Notes: generated by a model not told the origin, from the letters alone. Positions 1-10,965 are shown, counted from the first letter of the stretch. The stretch is DNA of 64,000 bases from Dipteris shenzhenensis (GCA_047967505.1 CM106539.1); one strand, 5' to 3'. Numbers and translations are program-made.

Positions 1-61
1 TTTAGCACCTGATTTATTAAATTTTTTTGTTTTGCTAAAATGATGCTCATCATGTTTGCAG

Positions 62-377
62 CATATTCTCTATGCACAGAGACCATGGTTTGTACAAAAT
101 TGGGGCCCTTATGTGTAATACACAAGGCATGGAGAAGTCGCACTATAGAGCCAAGGTAGCCTACTTCAAGAACTCAAGGCATGATGGTGGTGTCACTCAT
201 AGTAATGCATTGCATGACATGCTCAACTGGTTTTTTAGATGTCTACTAGGTAGGACTTTGAAGTCTAAAAAGTCAAAGGCATCAAAACTTGCAAAAGTGA
301 TTCAAGTTGCATCAAAGAATATAAGGCATAGTGCTTGGAAAGCATCGATAGGGAGTCGAGGAGTGGTTGCAAGCTAG
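62..377 (+). pseudogene. C-terminal exon relic of RAG1/Transib-like transposase family (copy A)
   Basis: The exon appears to begin after an acceptor ending tttgcag at 61. Two overlapping frames give one continuous similarity: first HILYAQRPWFVQNW, then, after a one-base frameshift near 113, NTQGMEKSHYRAK and a basic tail ending at 377. The acidic residue in QGMEKSH sits where RAG1 has its catalytic glutamate (E962, in a G-N-E-S-G-N context as I recall it), followed in both by a basic stretch and an aromatic-rich helix. The rest of the gene lies outside the window. Copies B (4878-7264, minus) and C (38596-40130, plus) carry other parts of the same family. The joining of A to B and C rests on family logic, because A does not overlap them. 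Confidence 0.4.
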
Positions 378-2784
378 TGTGAGAGAAGGGAGAAAATTGG
401 TCCAACCAACAACAACAGAAGCTATGGTGTTATTACATAAAGTTATAAAATGAATATCTTGCTTATTTTGACCACAATTAGTGTACTCGGTCTTGGAGTC
501 TAGGGTCTGTGTGAGGTAAGGAGGTTGGGGAAGGTGGGGATAGGGTGAGGGAGGGGGAAGAGAAGGGAGGGACACGAGACGGGGGGGGCATGGGTAGGGG
601 GGGAGGAGCGAGGGGGTGAAGGTAGGACGGTGGGTAGGGGGGACGGTGACGGAGGTGGGGGCGGTGGAAGTACGGGGGAGGGTGAAAAGGGGGGGGAGGG
701 CGACAGCGTTGGGGGGTGTTGGATGGGTAGGGCAGGTGTGGGGGGCAGGATGAAATCCTAAACATAATTAAAAGGGGTGTAAGTAGATGATGGGCCTATA
801 TAAAAAGCTTTTAAAAACCCTAACTCTCATTATTCAATGGTAGAGGGTCATTTTTTGCTTGGGTGTATCCATTTTCGGTGACGTTGAGGGACTTTTTTGT
901 ATATAGGTATCTTGCATGACCCATAACTTATGTATTGCTCAACAGAACTCGGCAAACTTTGTCTTCAAGTTGTAGGACACTCCAAACTTGAACATGAGAC
1001 AAAAGAAATATGGGAATAAGGATTTGTAATGAGACCATTAAAGCATTACAAGTGCTATGTTACATGTGAAGCATGCATCTTGGAGACTATAGGATATAGC
1101 AATCTATTAAAAAACATTAAAATTTTGTTCTGTACGTACATGCAACCAAGTAATCATTCAAAAGTACACTACATGAGCTTCTCCTCAACCCAAGGAAACA
1201 CTTAAATGAGAATAGTAGGCATGGATTAATGGGCCTCCAATGTTGAGCTAAAGTACGTGATGCACACCCATGTGAGGGCATGCTCCATAACTTTTTTTTG
1301 ATTTGTTGAAAACCAAAATGGATTGAAAATTTAGAATCCAAACTAGTGGGACTACTGCATGGTGGTTTTAAAACATTGACAATTGTTGGTATTTGTATCT
1401 AGATTCACCCTAAAATGGAAGAAGTTGAAAATGTGCAATTTGTGCATGTGACAAGATCTATTAGTACATCCAACTATTTACAATTTTGAATTGTTTCTTT
1501 TTCCATGCACTTGCTTGTTATTTGGCTCATAAGCATGCCAAAGTCATTGCATTTCATAATACATAACATCAAATCCGATAGCATGCCCTTTGGCCTATTT
1601 GTGTTTTGAAGCATTTTAGGCCACATTGCACTTGTTTGGGATATCCAATTCTGCTTACATGTATGAGTGGACGGGGGGAAACGGGTGGCTGAAAATTTTG
1701 CTACTCCCACAAATTTCAAAATTTCACACCTCCTGCCCATCAAATCTTGGAAGATTAAGAACTTGCAACCTACCCCCACCCTGCAAACACCGTGCAACCT
1801 GCATGCAACTCGACGTGACCTTGCACAAACTTTGGTTTGGCAGTGTCTTCTTTCGAGTAAGTTATCTTCTATTCTTTACTTGCCTCACCAACTAGCTTCT
1901 CTAGGTCTATTCTCGATTGATCGTGGCCATGGTGTCAATGGCAACATGCAGCTTTCCATGGCTTGCAAAAGAAGAAAACAAAGGTTGCAAGATAGGAAAG
2001 TCGAAAAGCTTGGTCAAGGAACAAGGAACAGATTGCAGGTTGAGGAAAGTGATGGCACAATATCAAAATGGAAACAGAATACAATTTTGTAACATCTGAA
2101 ATGGGAGAAAAAATGAGAAGAAAGAAGACTCCTTGCAGAGCAGCAGCAGGAAGCAGTTGCAGATGCACACATTCGGTCATTGTCATCGGAGCGAAGAACA
2201 TGAGCTATGGTGTCATGGTTAGTGGGAGCATTCGAGGCAAAAACATAAGGCCATTCAGGTGATTACCACTCTCAAGTCTTCACAAGATCTACCTTGCACC
2301 CTAAAGTTCATAGAGTAACAACCCTACCAACACCATGGGAGATGCACACCCAAGAGGCAATGCTCTCTAACCTGAGAAATGGCCTACAAAAAATGAAAGG
2401 GGTGCACAGCTTAAACCAACTAGCTGTAAAGAGGGGAACATTAGTAGCTATGTTGGTGTCCCCTAAAATAAAGGAGAAATATCTTGGGCACACAATGATG
2501 TTGTAAATCAGAAGGAACAATGTGGCTCCAGTGGTGGCGGTTGAATGGTTAGCAAAAGTAATGCACAATCATCCTAGTTTGAGAAGTGTGTGGGCTTCAA
2601 CGAAACTCAAGAAAAGGAGAGATAGCCTAAGTGCATAAGTCATTGCTGCAGTGATGACATTTTGGCACTAAAATACAAGAGTTTCTCCAAATAGAAAGGA
2701 CATCTATAAAAAGCAGTTGGGACAAAAGGTGTTTGAGGAGCACACCATACTCATGCTTGATACAACGTAGGTTAGTAGTGCCTA
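378..2784. other. Intergenic DNA without a recognised gene
   Basis: Apart from the G-rich tract at 515-760, I see nothing supportable here. Open frames in this stretch are short, overlap on both strands and contain no motif I recognise. Confidence 0.5.
515..760. repeat. G-rich, strand-asymmetric low-complexity tract
   Basis: The plus strand is almost purely purine with many runs of three to eight G. The proline-rich frame on the opposite strand is a composition artefact. Similar tracts lie directly upstream of the coding start in copies B (7290-7540) and C (38229-38590) of the transposase-like family. Here the tract follows the end of copy A, so a shared origin is possible but not shown. Confidence 0.6.
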
Positions 2785-3110
2785 AACCAGCCCGGTGGTT
2801 ATTTGTGATTGAGGTTTGGAATAGTTTACTTGTTCATCTCTTTAATTAAGCTTGGACTAAATGTGATTGTCCTAAACAAGCCCGATGGTTAGAGCATCAT
2901 GCAATCATAGGCTCGTTCAGCTCAATCATCACCAGTTGTGTGATTCTCTTGAACCAGCATGGTTGAATAGACATTAGTTGTTGTCCAGCCTAGTGGTGTG
3001 GTTCAACAAAAATTAACAGTAATGTATTTTGTAATAGAATAGCCCAGTGGTTGGAACATCATGCAACCGTGATAGGTAATTGAATTGATCAAGACAATAA
3101 ACCGAATACT
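2785..3110 (+). repeat. Cluster of tRNA-like (box A-like) segments, possible SINE remnants
   Basis: Four degenerate copies of a phrase resembling the 5' half of a tRNA (agcccrgtggttrgagcatc) begin near 2790, 2880, 2985 and 3042. Two copies continue with the same catcatgcaa stretch. The pattern resembles RNA polymerase III box A. I cannot find a convincing box B or a poly-A tail, so a SINE origin is inferred. Confidence 0.3.
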
Positions 3111-3616
3111 TAGAAAGATTGCAATGCATATGAACAGAAGACCATCTATTATTCAGATAGTAAGAGCCTCAACCCTATGGGGTTTATTGGCATTTACAAG
3201 TATGTAGAAATGACTTTACTACAGACTCTATGTAGCTGTGACTCTAAGACACTATGGCTGAAGGCTCTTAGGCTCATGTTCACGACAAAAAGACCTACAA
3301 CTTCTTCCATCATGAACCTAGTAGAAGATGATAGCCACCACGTACTGCCATGCACCACAACCTATACTCCCTATGTGAGCTCGCATGTCCAACTAGCCAA
3401 TCACCTCTGCCATGCTGTCAAGAAGCTGCCACATGTCTCCCATGAATTGGTTCATCTCCATGGTCCAATCAGAAGCCTCTTGCTACCCAGCTCACAGCCC
3501 TAGGGTTTAGGGAGGTGGACACTAATGACCTCCTAACATGTGGAGTCATCAGAAACACAAGAAATAGGTTCCTATCTTGGGAAATGGCCTTTATTTTCCC
3601 TCTCTAGGAGGGACAA

Positions 3617-4688
3617 ATGGAAGAGGAGGCCTTGAACTCAAGCCATGACCGTGCCCTTGCCCTTTCCAATCCTCTTACTTCTGTAGATGAGCCCAACATC
3701 TCCAATGAAGAGCCCATAGATGAAGAAGCTGAGGAGCGAGAAGCTGCATTGGCCCTAGAAGTGCTCCAATGACCTCCTGAACCCCATTCTACTTCTCAAA
3801 TTCCATCCACCTCGGGCACCACCTCTACTGACCCCACAATAATGATATGGTTTCTTGCTCCCATTCTTGTCGATGGAGAACAATACCTCTTTCTCCATGA
3901 CATAGAGGTTATGTTTGGTCTCCAGGAGGATGAAGCTCTTGGTATCCTGTGTGGATACGAGGTGGACATGACTATGCAAGAACCTAGGTTTTTGGGAGCA
4001 GATGATTCAATAGAAGAGGTTCTTGCTTTAACACTGGCCCAAATCAAAGATGCAAAGAAATAAATCTACTCTGACCTAGCTGATGTTCCAGAAGAAGTCT
4101 CCACATCTCACTCCAGACAGTAGGAGGCCTCTAGATCCATCCTCATTGACAAAGAGGAAGGGATTGAGCGTGATAACTCCATAGTGGTAAGAAACTATGA
4201 GCTTTTAATTTCTTCTCTCTTGGTATGATTTTTCTTTAATGGAATTCTAATGTAATGTTGGACTGTTGCAGGAGGCATTTGAGGTCGACCTATTCTCATC
4301 TCGGCAACACCTTGTTCACAGTAGCTTTGGCCGAGATCACTCACTGGCACATTACCTTGGCCAACCAAAAGGGCACTTTGTGGTTATCCACAAAAAGTTT
4401 TCTCCACATGGCACTGATGACCTCCTAAAGTGCAAGGCCTTGTCAAGAGTGATTGGTCATGCTAACATCAATCGCAATGCTGACAAGGTCATTTTGGTGA
4501 ACCGCATGGCTACCCTCAATGCCTTTGGAACCAATTTTCAAGGTATGGCATTGACGGCAGCAGCCATGTCCCTAGCCAGCAACGATAATAGTGTTGACTC
4601 TCTATTGACTAGGATTAGAGCTAGGAGTGTATTTGGGAATTCAAAGCCCAATGTTCTCAGTGTTTTAGAGAAGAGAGGAAGGCTCTGA
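3617..4688 (+). pseudogene. Unknown two-exon gene, decayed
   Basis: From the ATG at 3617 a frame encodes an acidic Glu/Ala-rich head, a Ser/Thr/Pro linker and a hydrophobic-acidic segment (DGEQYLFLHDIEVMFGLQ). It is broken by a TGA near 3770 and a TAA at 4061, with a further stop and a frame change before 4140. A GT-AG intron fits at 4188-4271: the donor reads gtaaga, the acceptor ends ttgcag, and the length is 84 nt. The second exon encodes about 139 residues (EAFEVDLFSS through to LEKRGRL) and ends at 4688. I recognise no domain. It runs head-on toward copy B, whose coding end lies 190 bp downstream, but no functional link is visible. Confidence 0.4.
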
Positions 4689-4877
4689 AGCCTTATTGTA
4701 TAGAAATTTTATTTTATATGAATACAGCTATACTTTTTATACAGTGTTCTCTTACAAAATTTATTTTATATTGTCATTGTATTTTGTAACTTTAATTGTT
4801 GTTGGCACTAATATTTTCATTCACTATTCTGTTCAAAAGCATGCGATCAAATAATTATTTGCGCTATAATGGTCATT

Positions 4878-7264
4878 TTAGAGCAATCCAGTAAGAAATG
4901 TCGTTATGAATCTCTCATAATAAAGCTCATCTGTTTGACCTAGTCTAAGCAACTTTATAAATGCATCAAGCTTTGTCCACAGTTTTGCTCTCAAAGTAGC
5001 AATTCGTGGATGTGAAGCTTGATTTGTGGTGCACTCACACAAATCTTTCCAGTACTCCCAACCTAGGGTGCTTTGAGCCAATGTATGTTTTTCTTTATCA
5101 ACATTGTGGTTGGACAAGGACCTCCTTGCCTTTCCTCCACCCATGGACACTTTAGCAGGAAGATTTTGTGTCTTTCCTAGTTGTTTCTTGTCCTGCTTAA
5201 GCTTCACATTGCCTCCGTGAAGTCCCATTAGTGAGAGTAGTTCTTCAGCTTTTGCAATGCATTGTGCAGATACTTGCTATGGCCTCAAATTCCAAGCATA
5301 AACTAGATGGAGATAGAGTAACTTATCAAGTATACACTGTTTAGCATGCAAAGTACATAGGTGTACCTGCTCCAATGGAATTGGTAGAATGGGGTCCCAC
5401 TTAGGATTCTTTTTGTGATGATCAGGGGTTGCACTTTGGTTGCAAGAAAGGATGCCATTTTCCCACTGTAGGCTTCCCTTTTACAACTTCTAAGAGTGGG
5501 TGCAATACAAGCATGTCCATTTTGCATCTGCACTTGTATCACAACCATACAAGCATTTGAGGGTCTTCAAATCACCAGCTAGATGCCATTCAACTTGAAA
5601 CATTCCATGCCCATCCACAATTAATGTTTGCCTTGCCTCTTGTCTTCGAATCATCGACAGGATGCCGGTTCTCTCCAAAACCCACTTCAATGTCTTGTGG
5701 CACTCCTTTAGGGTCTCAAAGGCTACAAGCCACCATATGTCCTTCTCAGATTGGACTAAGAAACCCTACTCTACTTCCTCATCCCCTTGACCAAAACGCA
5801 AGGCGTCATTCATACTACAAATGCTCACCCTCTCTAGCTTGTGCTCTTTTACCAACTGAGCTTCATCCATTTTTATAACAAATACTAGCTTGCCATCCAT
5901 ACAATGAAAGAGAAATTCAGTAAGGATATACAAATTAGAAGAAATAAAGTTGAATGTGAAGAGGGAATTTCTCTTACCTTCTTCTCTCATCCCATAGAAT
6001 TTGACCATGGCTCTCTGCAAATTCTCTACATCCACGTAAACATTATTGAAAGCATTCATCTCAAATGTTTGGATGGCAGATTTCTTTTTACTCTTCCAAG
6101 TCATTGTGCCACTTACACAATGGTATCCTCCAAGCTTTTCTCTAGCACATTGGTTTGTTTCTTGACATGCAAGTCTTATAGGCCACGGTGTTGACAATGG
6201 CATTGTAGATATCTTATACTTTTCCTCTATAGTAGACTTGAAAATTTTAAAAATAGAGTTGTAAGCTTCACGACTTACATCAGCAACATCACAAAATCCA
6301 AGCACCTCCTTTGCTTGGACGAGGCCCTTGAAATCCTTCATTACCTCTCTAGCAACTTGTTTACATAGCCCTTGTTGTCTACGGTCCTTCAACGCTTCCA
6401 TGACATCACTTGGCTTTATCAAACTTCTTAGAACATATGAAGGATCACTATCATCCATTTCCATTGTTCCCATCACATCCTCCATGAAATTCCTAGAGTA
6501 GAGTACAAATGAGTCTTAATGGAAAGAATGCAACACCACAAATATTTTGGGGTAAGAAATTTCATTGAAAATTTGGGGAACTAAGCTTGCAGCCCGGATT
6601 CTCCTCTTTCGGGCACCACTATTGGTTGACAATGCATCCATAGATTGCAATTGTCTTTTTCTCTCCTTTAGTCCCAAAGGTGACTTCAAATTTTGTACTC
6701 GTTCTATCAACTTCTCTCGTTTCTTCTCCATAGCACGTTGAATTTGGCCATAGATAGAACTTTCCAAATCTTGTTTGCTTTCAGCAAGCTTCTGGATTGA
6801 TTCTTCCAATTCATGTCGCTCCAAGTACAGTGCATGTGCTTTGTCACTGAGTTCTTTGTTTTGCAATTGGAGATCGTGCATACTATTCTACATTGCCACA
6901 CTTGTAATATTTCCCAAATGTGCAAGTTCTTCTGCTTGGGCTCATTGCAACTCGCTTGCTTGCATAGCCAATGTTTGAGAATGGTTTAATCTATTACAAT
7001 AACCGAGCAATCTAGCATGTCCCTTGCTAACAAACCGAACAACATCATGCACTGTATGAAAGGAGGACTCTTTTGGGTGGAAAGGTCTAAAGGATACAAG
7101 TTTCCATCCACCCAAAGGTCAAAATGCTTCTTCCCTTGCAATCGAAGACTGTGGAGCACACTTTGAGGAGTTCCACTATATCTCAAAGAGCGTGTGCTTG
7201 CATATTCTGCCTCCAGTTGTAGGTTCACATGGTACTTGTTGGATATGTCCTCGAATGGTGCCAT
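4878..7264 (-). pseudogene. RAG1/Transib-like transposase-family pseudogene (copy B)
   Basis: This reads leftward from the ATG at 7264 (MAPFEDISNKYHVN). After frameshifts near 7000 it stays in one frame to 4878, interrupted by stops near 6516, 5766, 5500 and 5280. In order it has an N-terminal domain shared with copy C (QGKKHFDLWVDG), a coiled coil (about 6600-6880; LERHELEESIQKL), a helical domain (EVMKDFKGLVQAKEV), then KMDEAQLVKEHKLERVSI, HLAGDLKTLKCLYG with a C-x2-C pair about 20 residues on, VHLCTLHAKQ, and an alpha-helical tail. The D-x-K ... G ... C-x2-C spacing matches the region of RAG1 around catalytic D708 and its zinc cysteines as I recall them, and the LHA motif parallels RAG1 LHCDIGNA. 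An intron-like stretch at 5889-5977 is read through. The final exon (compare copy A) is missing. It is not functional as read. The alternative is an unrelated RNase H-fold transposase. Confidence 0.5.
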
Positions 7265-7289
7265 GATTACTCAACGAGAGGTATCAGTG

Positions 7290-7540
7290 ATGCAGGCTAA
7301 AATGTAGGGGAGAGCTGGCAAAGATGGAGCAGTGAGAGGGAGAGAAAAGCAAGGAAGAGGGAGGAGGAGAAGAAGATGAGGGCAAGAGGAAGAGGAGGAG
7401 AAGAGTAGGGCGATAGGTATAGAAGGGAGGGAAGGAGCTATTGTAGAAGGGAGGAGGAGGGGAGAGATGCTACAGGAGGGAGGAGAAGGGGAGAGATTTT
7501 GCAGGAGGGAGGAGCAGAGGAGAGGGATCCTGGGCGACTG
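7290..7540 (-). repeat. Pyrimidine-rich leader tract upstream of copy B
   Basis: In the orientation of copy B this is a CCT/CTC-rich stretch ending about 25 bp before its ATG. Copy C has a similar tract in the same position. Proline/serine-rich frames here are composition artefacts. Confidence 0.6.
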
Positions 7541-7689
7541 CAGCAAAAGGTTGCACAATGGTCAAACAAGAAACTGCATTGTGGTGGTGTTCCAAATGAT
7601 GGATTGCATCTCATTATTATGCCAAGAACTAGTGCAATGATCTCTCTAAGACAACCTTGAATTTTAATGATTTGCATAGGCGTGCTTCC

Positions 7690-7885
7690 CAGTGATGATA
7701 GATGGCAAAGCTATGGAAAAAGGTTGTGCCATGATAGTTGGTCAGGCCAAAGATGATAGTTGTGCTGTGCGATGATAGGTGGTCAGGCTAGCAAAGCAGG
7801 CCAAAGATTGTGCTATGCAATGATAGGTGGTCAGGCCAAAGACTCTGTGCTGCATGATGATAGGTGGTCGGGCTATGTGAAGTAG
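7690..7885 (+). repeat. Degenerate minisatellite
   Basis: Four to five irregular direct copies of a unit containing gatgataggtggtcaggc, followed by caaagat and tgtgctatgc-like sequence, with a period of roughly 40-60 bp. No coding potential is seen. Confidence 0.6.
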
Positions 7886-7954
7886 TGCAAAGATGCACGA
7901 TGTAGTGGAGAGCTACCGTGTGTTAAGCTCAGCAGTGTTCATAATATAAATAGA

Positions 7955-8851
7955 TTGTGTCTCACTATTATGCGAGTGCAGCATCATGACATTGGGAAAA
8001 TTTTCACTGAGAGCGTGGGTCTATACAAATTTCAAAATTTCACCACAAAGTGTGCCATGTCATGGCTCCAAAATGGCCCCAAAAGTAGTTCCGCGATTGG
8101 CTACACCCAAGCATGCATTGACCCACGAGTGAAGAATATTGCTAGACCCACAGGATGCCACCTCCACCCTTCCTCCTCTAGCTCCACCACCTCCATGGCA
8201 TCTACACACACAAACCTCTTTGAGTTTGGTGGCACCTCATCTAGCACTCATGAGCCCTCCCCCAACTCTCGTGAGTTGTGAACCGACTCTCATGAGCCCT
8301 CCCACAACTCTCAAGAGCCCTCTCGCAACTCTCATGAGCCCTCTTGCAACTCTCATGAGCCCTCCCACAACTCTCAAGAGCCCTCTTGCAACTCTCATGA
8401 TCCCTCCCGCAACTCTCATGAGACCTCGTGCAACTCTCAAAAGTGTGATCCTTCCCCTAGATTCTATGAGCCCTCCCTCAACTCCTGTGAGCCCTCTGCC
8501 AAGTCCCTTGATCCCTCCCCCAAGTCTTGTGAGCCCTCTTCTAAGTACCAAGAGCCCACTCTCAAGTCTCATGACCCTTCTCCTTTGCATGAGCCTTCCC
8601 CTTGCCATGAGCCTTCCCCCAAGTCCCAAGATCATGTTTGCTCCCCCAACTCCCATGAGCCTTCCCCAAAATCCCATAAGTTAACCCCCAGCTCCCACGA
8701 GGGCTATCGTGAGAGTACTCCCCTAAATGAGCAAAACGTTTTTGAGAACCTCCCTGATATCAAGAGGCTTCTGGAGAGGATTCAACAAACCATAAGAAAA
8801 AGTACGGTCATCTCTGCCTTGGTGATAGAGCCTATCGTGGACATAGTTCCT
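7955..8851 (+). pseudogene. Heptapeptide-repeat reading frame (H-E-P-S-x-N-S)
   Basis: The frame opened at 7955 runs through a 98-residue non-repetitive head, then a TGA at 8279-8281. It then stays open, without another stop, to about 9145. From 8249 to about 8695 it is made of roughly twenty 7-residue units (21 bp) of the type HEPSPNS, QEPSCNS and CEPSAKS. The minisatellite keeps frame throughout. The SPKS-like units resemble DNA minor-groove-binding SPKK motifs, but that is only an analogy. The same frame continues into the histone-like relic, so this could be an extended tail, a fusion, or an unrelated neighbour in the same frame by chance. Confidence 0.45.
8249..8695 (+). repeat. 21-bp coding minisatellite
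   Basis: Tandem 21-bp units built on ctcatgagccctcccaac with point variants. They are most regular at 8285-8430 and increasingly degenerate to about 8695. Confidence 0.8.
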
Positions 8852-9356
8852 ATGCCCGCATATAATGTAAAGCAGACACCTAGGAAGGCCCATCACAAGG
8901 ACTCCAAAAAAGATGAAAGCTCAAGTCATCCACAAGAAGAATATTCTAAGGAGAATCAGTGCAGAGAAGAGCAGTGCAAGAAGTTCAAAGTAGACAAGAT
9001 GCCATGGAGCCATGTTCGGGTATCTGTACAACCTCCACCAAGAGTCACGAAGCCATATAGAGCAAATCCAAGAGCGAGGGCCCTAAGGGAGATTAGAAAA
9101 CTACAAAAGAGCACTGACAACCTAATACCGCATGCTCCCTTCCAATGTGGTATGAGAGATAGCATAGGGGTACAAGGACCATGTGCGCTTGAGCACAAGC
9201 GCAGTGCGCTTGAGCACTGGAGTTGTGGAGCAAGTCACCTTCTCTTTGTTTGAGGATGCCAACTTGTGTGCCATCCACACAAAGTGCATCATAGTCATGG
9301 ACAAGGACATCGATTTGGAAAAGTGGCTACGAATGGACCCAAGCTTGAAGCCCTAA
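8852..9356 (+). pseudogene. Histone H3 / CENH3-like pseudogene, intronless
   Basis: From the ATG at 8852 the tail contains VKQTPRKA, close to the H3/CENH3 start (K-Q-T-x-R-K). A long basic-acidic tail follows, then the alphaN helix RALREIRKLQKSTDNLIPHA with PFQ at 9137-9145. The match resumes one frame later from 9150: E-I-A, G-Y-K, then TSAV and LFEDANLCAIHTK, then VMDKDIDLEKWLR, ending at 9356. A 2-bp deletion near 9149 breaks the frame. An arginine codon has become TGA (9153) and a glutamine codon TAG (9165), both consistent with C-to-T change. The LIP-x-APF stretch and divergent tail recall CENH3, while the loop length is that of ordinary H3. The lack of introns suggests a processed copy. 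Confidence 0.72.
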
Positions 9357-10607
9357 AATCTTCTGGAGCCCACCCTTAGGACTTAGACTATCCCCTACCC
9401 TTGAAAGCACATTCTTGTATCTGAGGCCCAAGGGGCGATCTTCCTTAGAAATAAAACATATCTACATTTTGTACACTATTGCATTTTTGTGTGAATTCTC
9501 CATGTTCATGATGGAATTTACTATTCATTTCAATGTTACTTTTGAATTATGTCAAATCCTAGAGGAATTTCACCATGGTGCAGAAGGCAAACATGTTCGC
9601 GACATCGCAAGGAGCCCAGAAGACCCTAAACCCACCATGGTGCAAATTTGTGTCGATTTATGGTAGATTTGGGATTCTTTAGATTTGTAGTTGATTCTTT
9701 TAGAGCTAAAATAAGTCGTGCTTGCATTTTGCACCATTGTTTATCTTGTGATGCATGGGTCATGAAGCCCTTTCTCTATTACAAGACAACCCATATTCTT
9801 TGAAGACAATGTTAATATTCTCTATATAAATAGCACATCATGATTTTCTATGATTGTTCTCTTAGCTGTTCCATTACACTCACCTTGTTCATCTAACTTG
9901 CATTTCATTATTTTTCTCTAATGCCACTTTCTTGCTACTTCTCAAGCCCTTATAGTCTTCTTTTCTAGGGAGATGAAAGATGTTACATGTGCCTTCTTCT
10001 GGGATTTCTCATGATTCTAAAGAGAAATAATCTAAGATTGAATGCCATTAGTTTTGCAAATCCACCGCACCAAGACTCGTTCAAGTTTATGGTACTTCAT
10101 CAATAGCATTTGGTGTGAATACAAGCTCAAACCCATGGTCCAATGTAGTCTACAATATAAATGGGAAATGGTGCCTAAACCAATGCCACTAGACGTGAAC
10201 CAGCTCATAGAAGCTACAAGATAGGTCTTCTTTAATATGTTTTACTTCTTGGTCTCTATTAGGCACCTTGATTTTGCACAACCATAGCTCTAAAACTCTC
10301 CTTTCCACTCACCCACTCATAGATCTGGTTTTTCATGTCATCCTATATCAAGCACCCCTCTTCATATTATCTTACCCAATGGTGTGGAAGGGAGTCACTT
10401 GAAGCAAACTTGGAGCAAAAAGTTTGAGAAAAATTCAAGAAAAGAGAAACATCCCTTTGCTACTACTATCGAATTCTTCGTTAAGGCCCTTTTTTTTTGC
10501 CTTTCCATGTTATTCACTACTTGCACTTGCCTTTGTACAAGTCAATTTATTTATATTTTCTTTTGCTACTACTTGCAAACATTCTATTAATATCTCAATG
10601 TTGATCT
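9357..10607. other. Intergenic DNA
   Basis: AT-rich sequence with only short open frames and no recognisable motif. I see nothing to annotate. Confidence 0.5.
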
Positions 10608-10960
10608 TGTGAAGAGAGTGGGAGAGAAGGAAGGAGTCTCACTTGCAGCTTTCTCACATCCACAATGGGGGAATAGACACAAAGGTGGAGGCTGAAAATA
10701 GTTTTCCTCTTCTTAGTTGTGAAATCCAAAAGAACTCTAAGTACAAAAGAATAGGTGAATTCTATATGTGGGTCTCAAACCAAACTCAGCTAACTAAGGT
10801 GGCATACTAACTAAGCCACTAACTAGAGTACATAAAGATAGCTATCATCTAGCTATTATTCATGGGTGGTGTACCAGCCGCATCTGCAGCTAACAAGTCG
10901 GTGACATAAATGCACAATGGTCACCCTGGCATATCACGAGTGGAGCTCGATATCTCAATA
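10608..10960 (-). mobile_element. Copia solo LTR
   Basis: In plus orientation it starts TGTGAAGAG and ends ctcaata (the other copies end ctcaaca). It is flanked on both sides by the 5-bp duplication gatct (10603-10607 and 10961-10965). It matches the LTRs at 15294-15629, 25445-28438 (interrupted) and 32283-32640. With no internal sequence but an intact TSD, it looks like the product of LTR-LTR recombination. Confidence 0.85.
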
Positions 10961-10965
10961 GATCT

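Noticed and set aside
478-765. Proline-rich frame on the minus strand
   Set aside because: It is the translation of a G-rich low-complexity tract.
8237-8677. Gly/Arg/Leu-rich repeat protein on the minus strand
   Set aside because: It is the antisense of the 21-bp minisatellite. The plus frame connects to the histone-like relic.
8249-8695. CRISPR-like regular array
   Set aside because: Units are contiguous 21-bp tandem repeats without spacers, in a plant genome.
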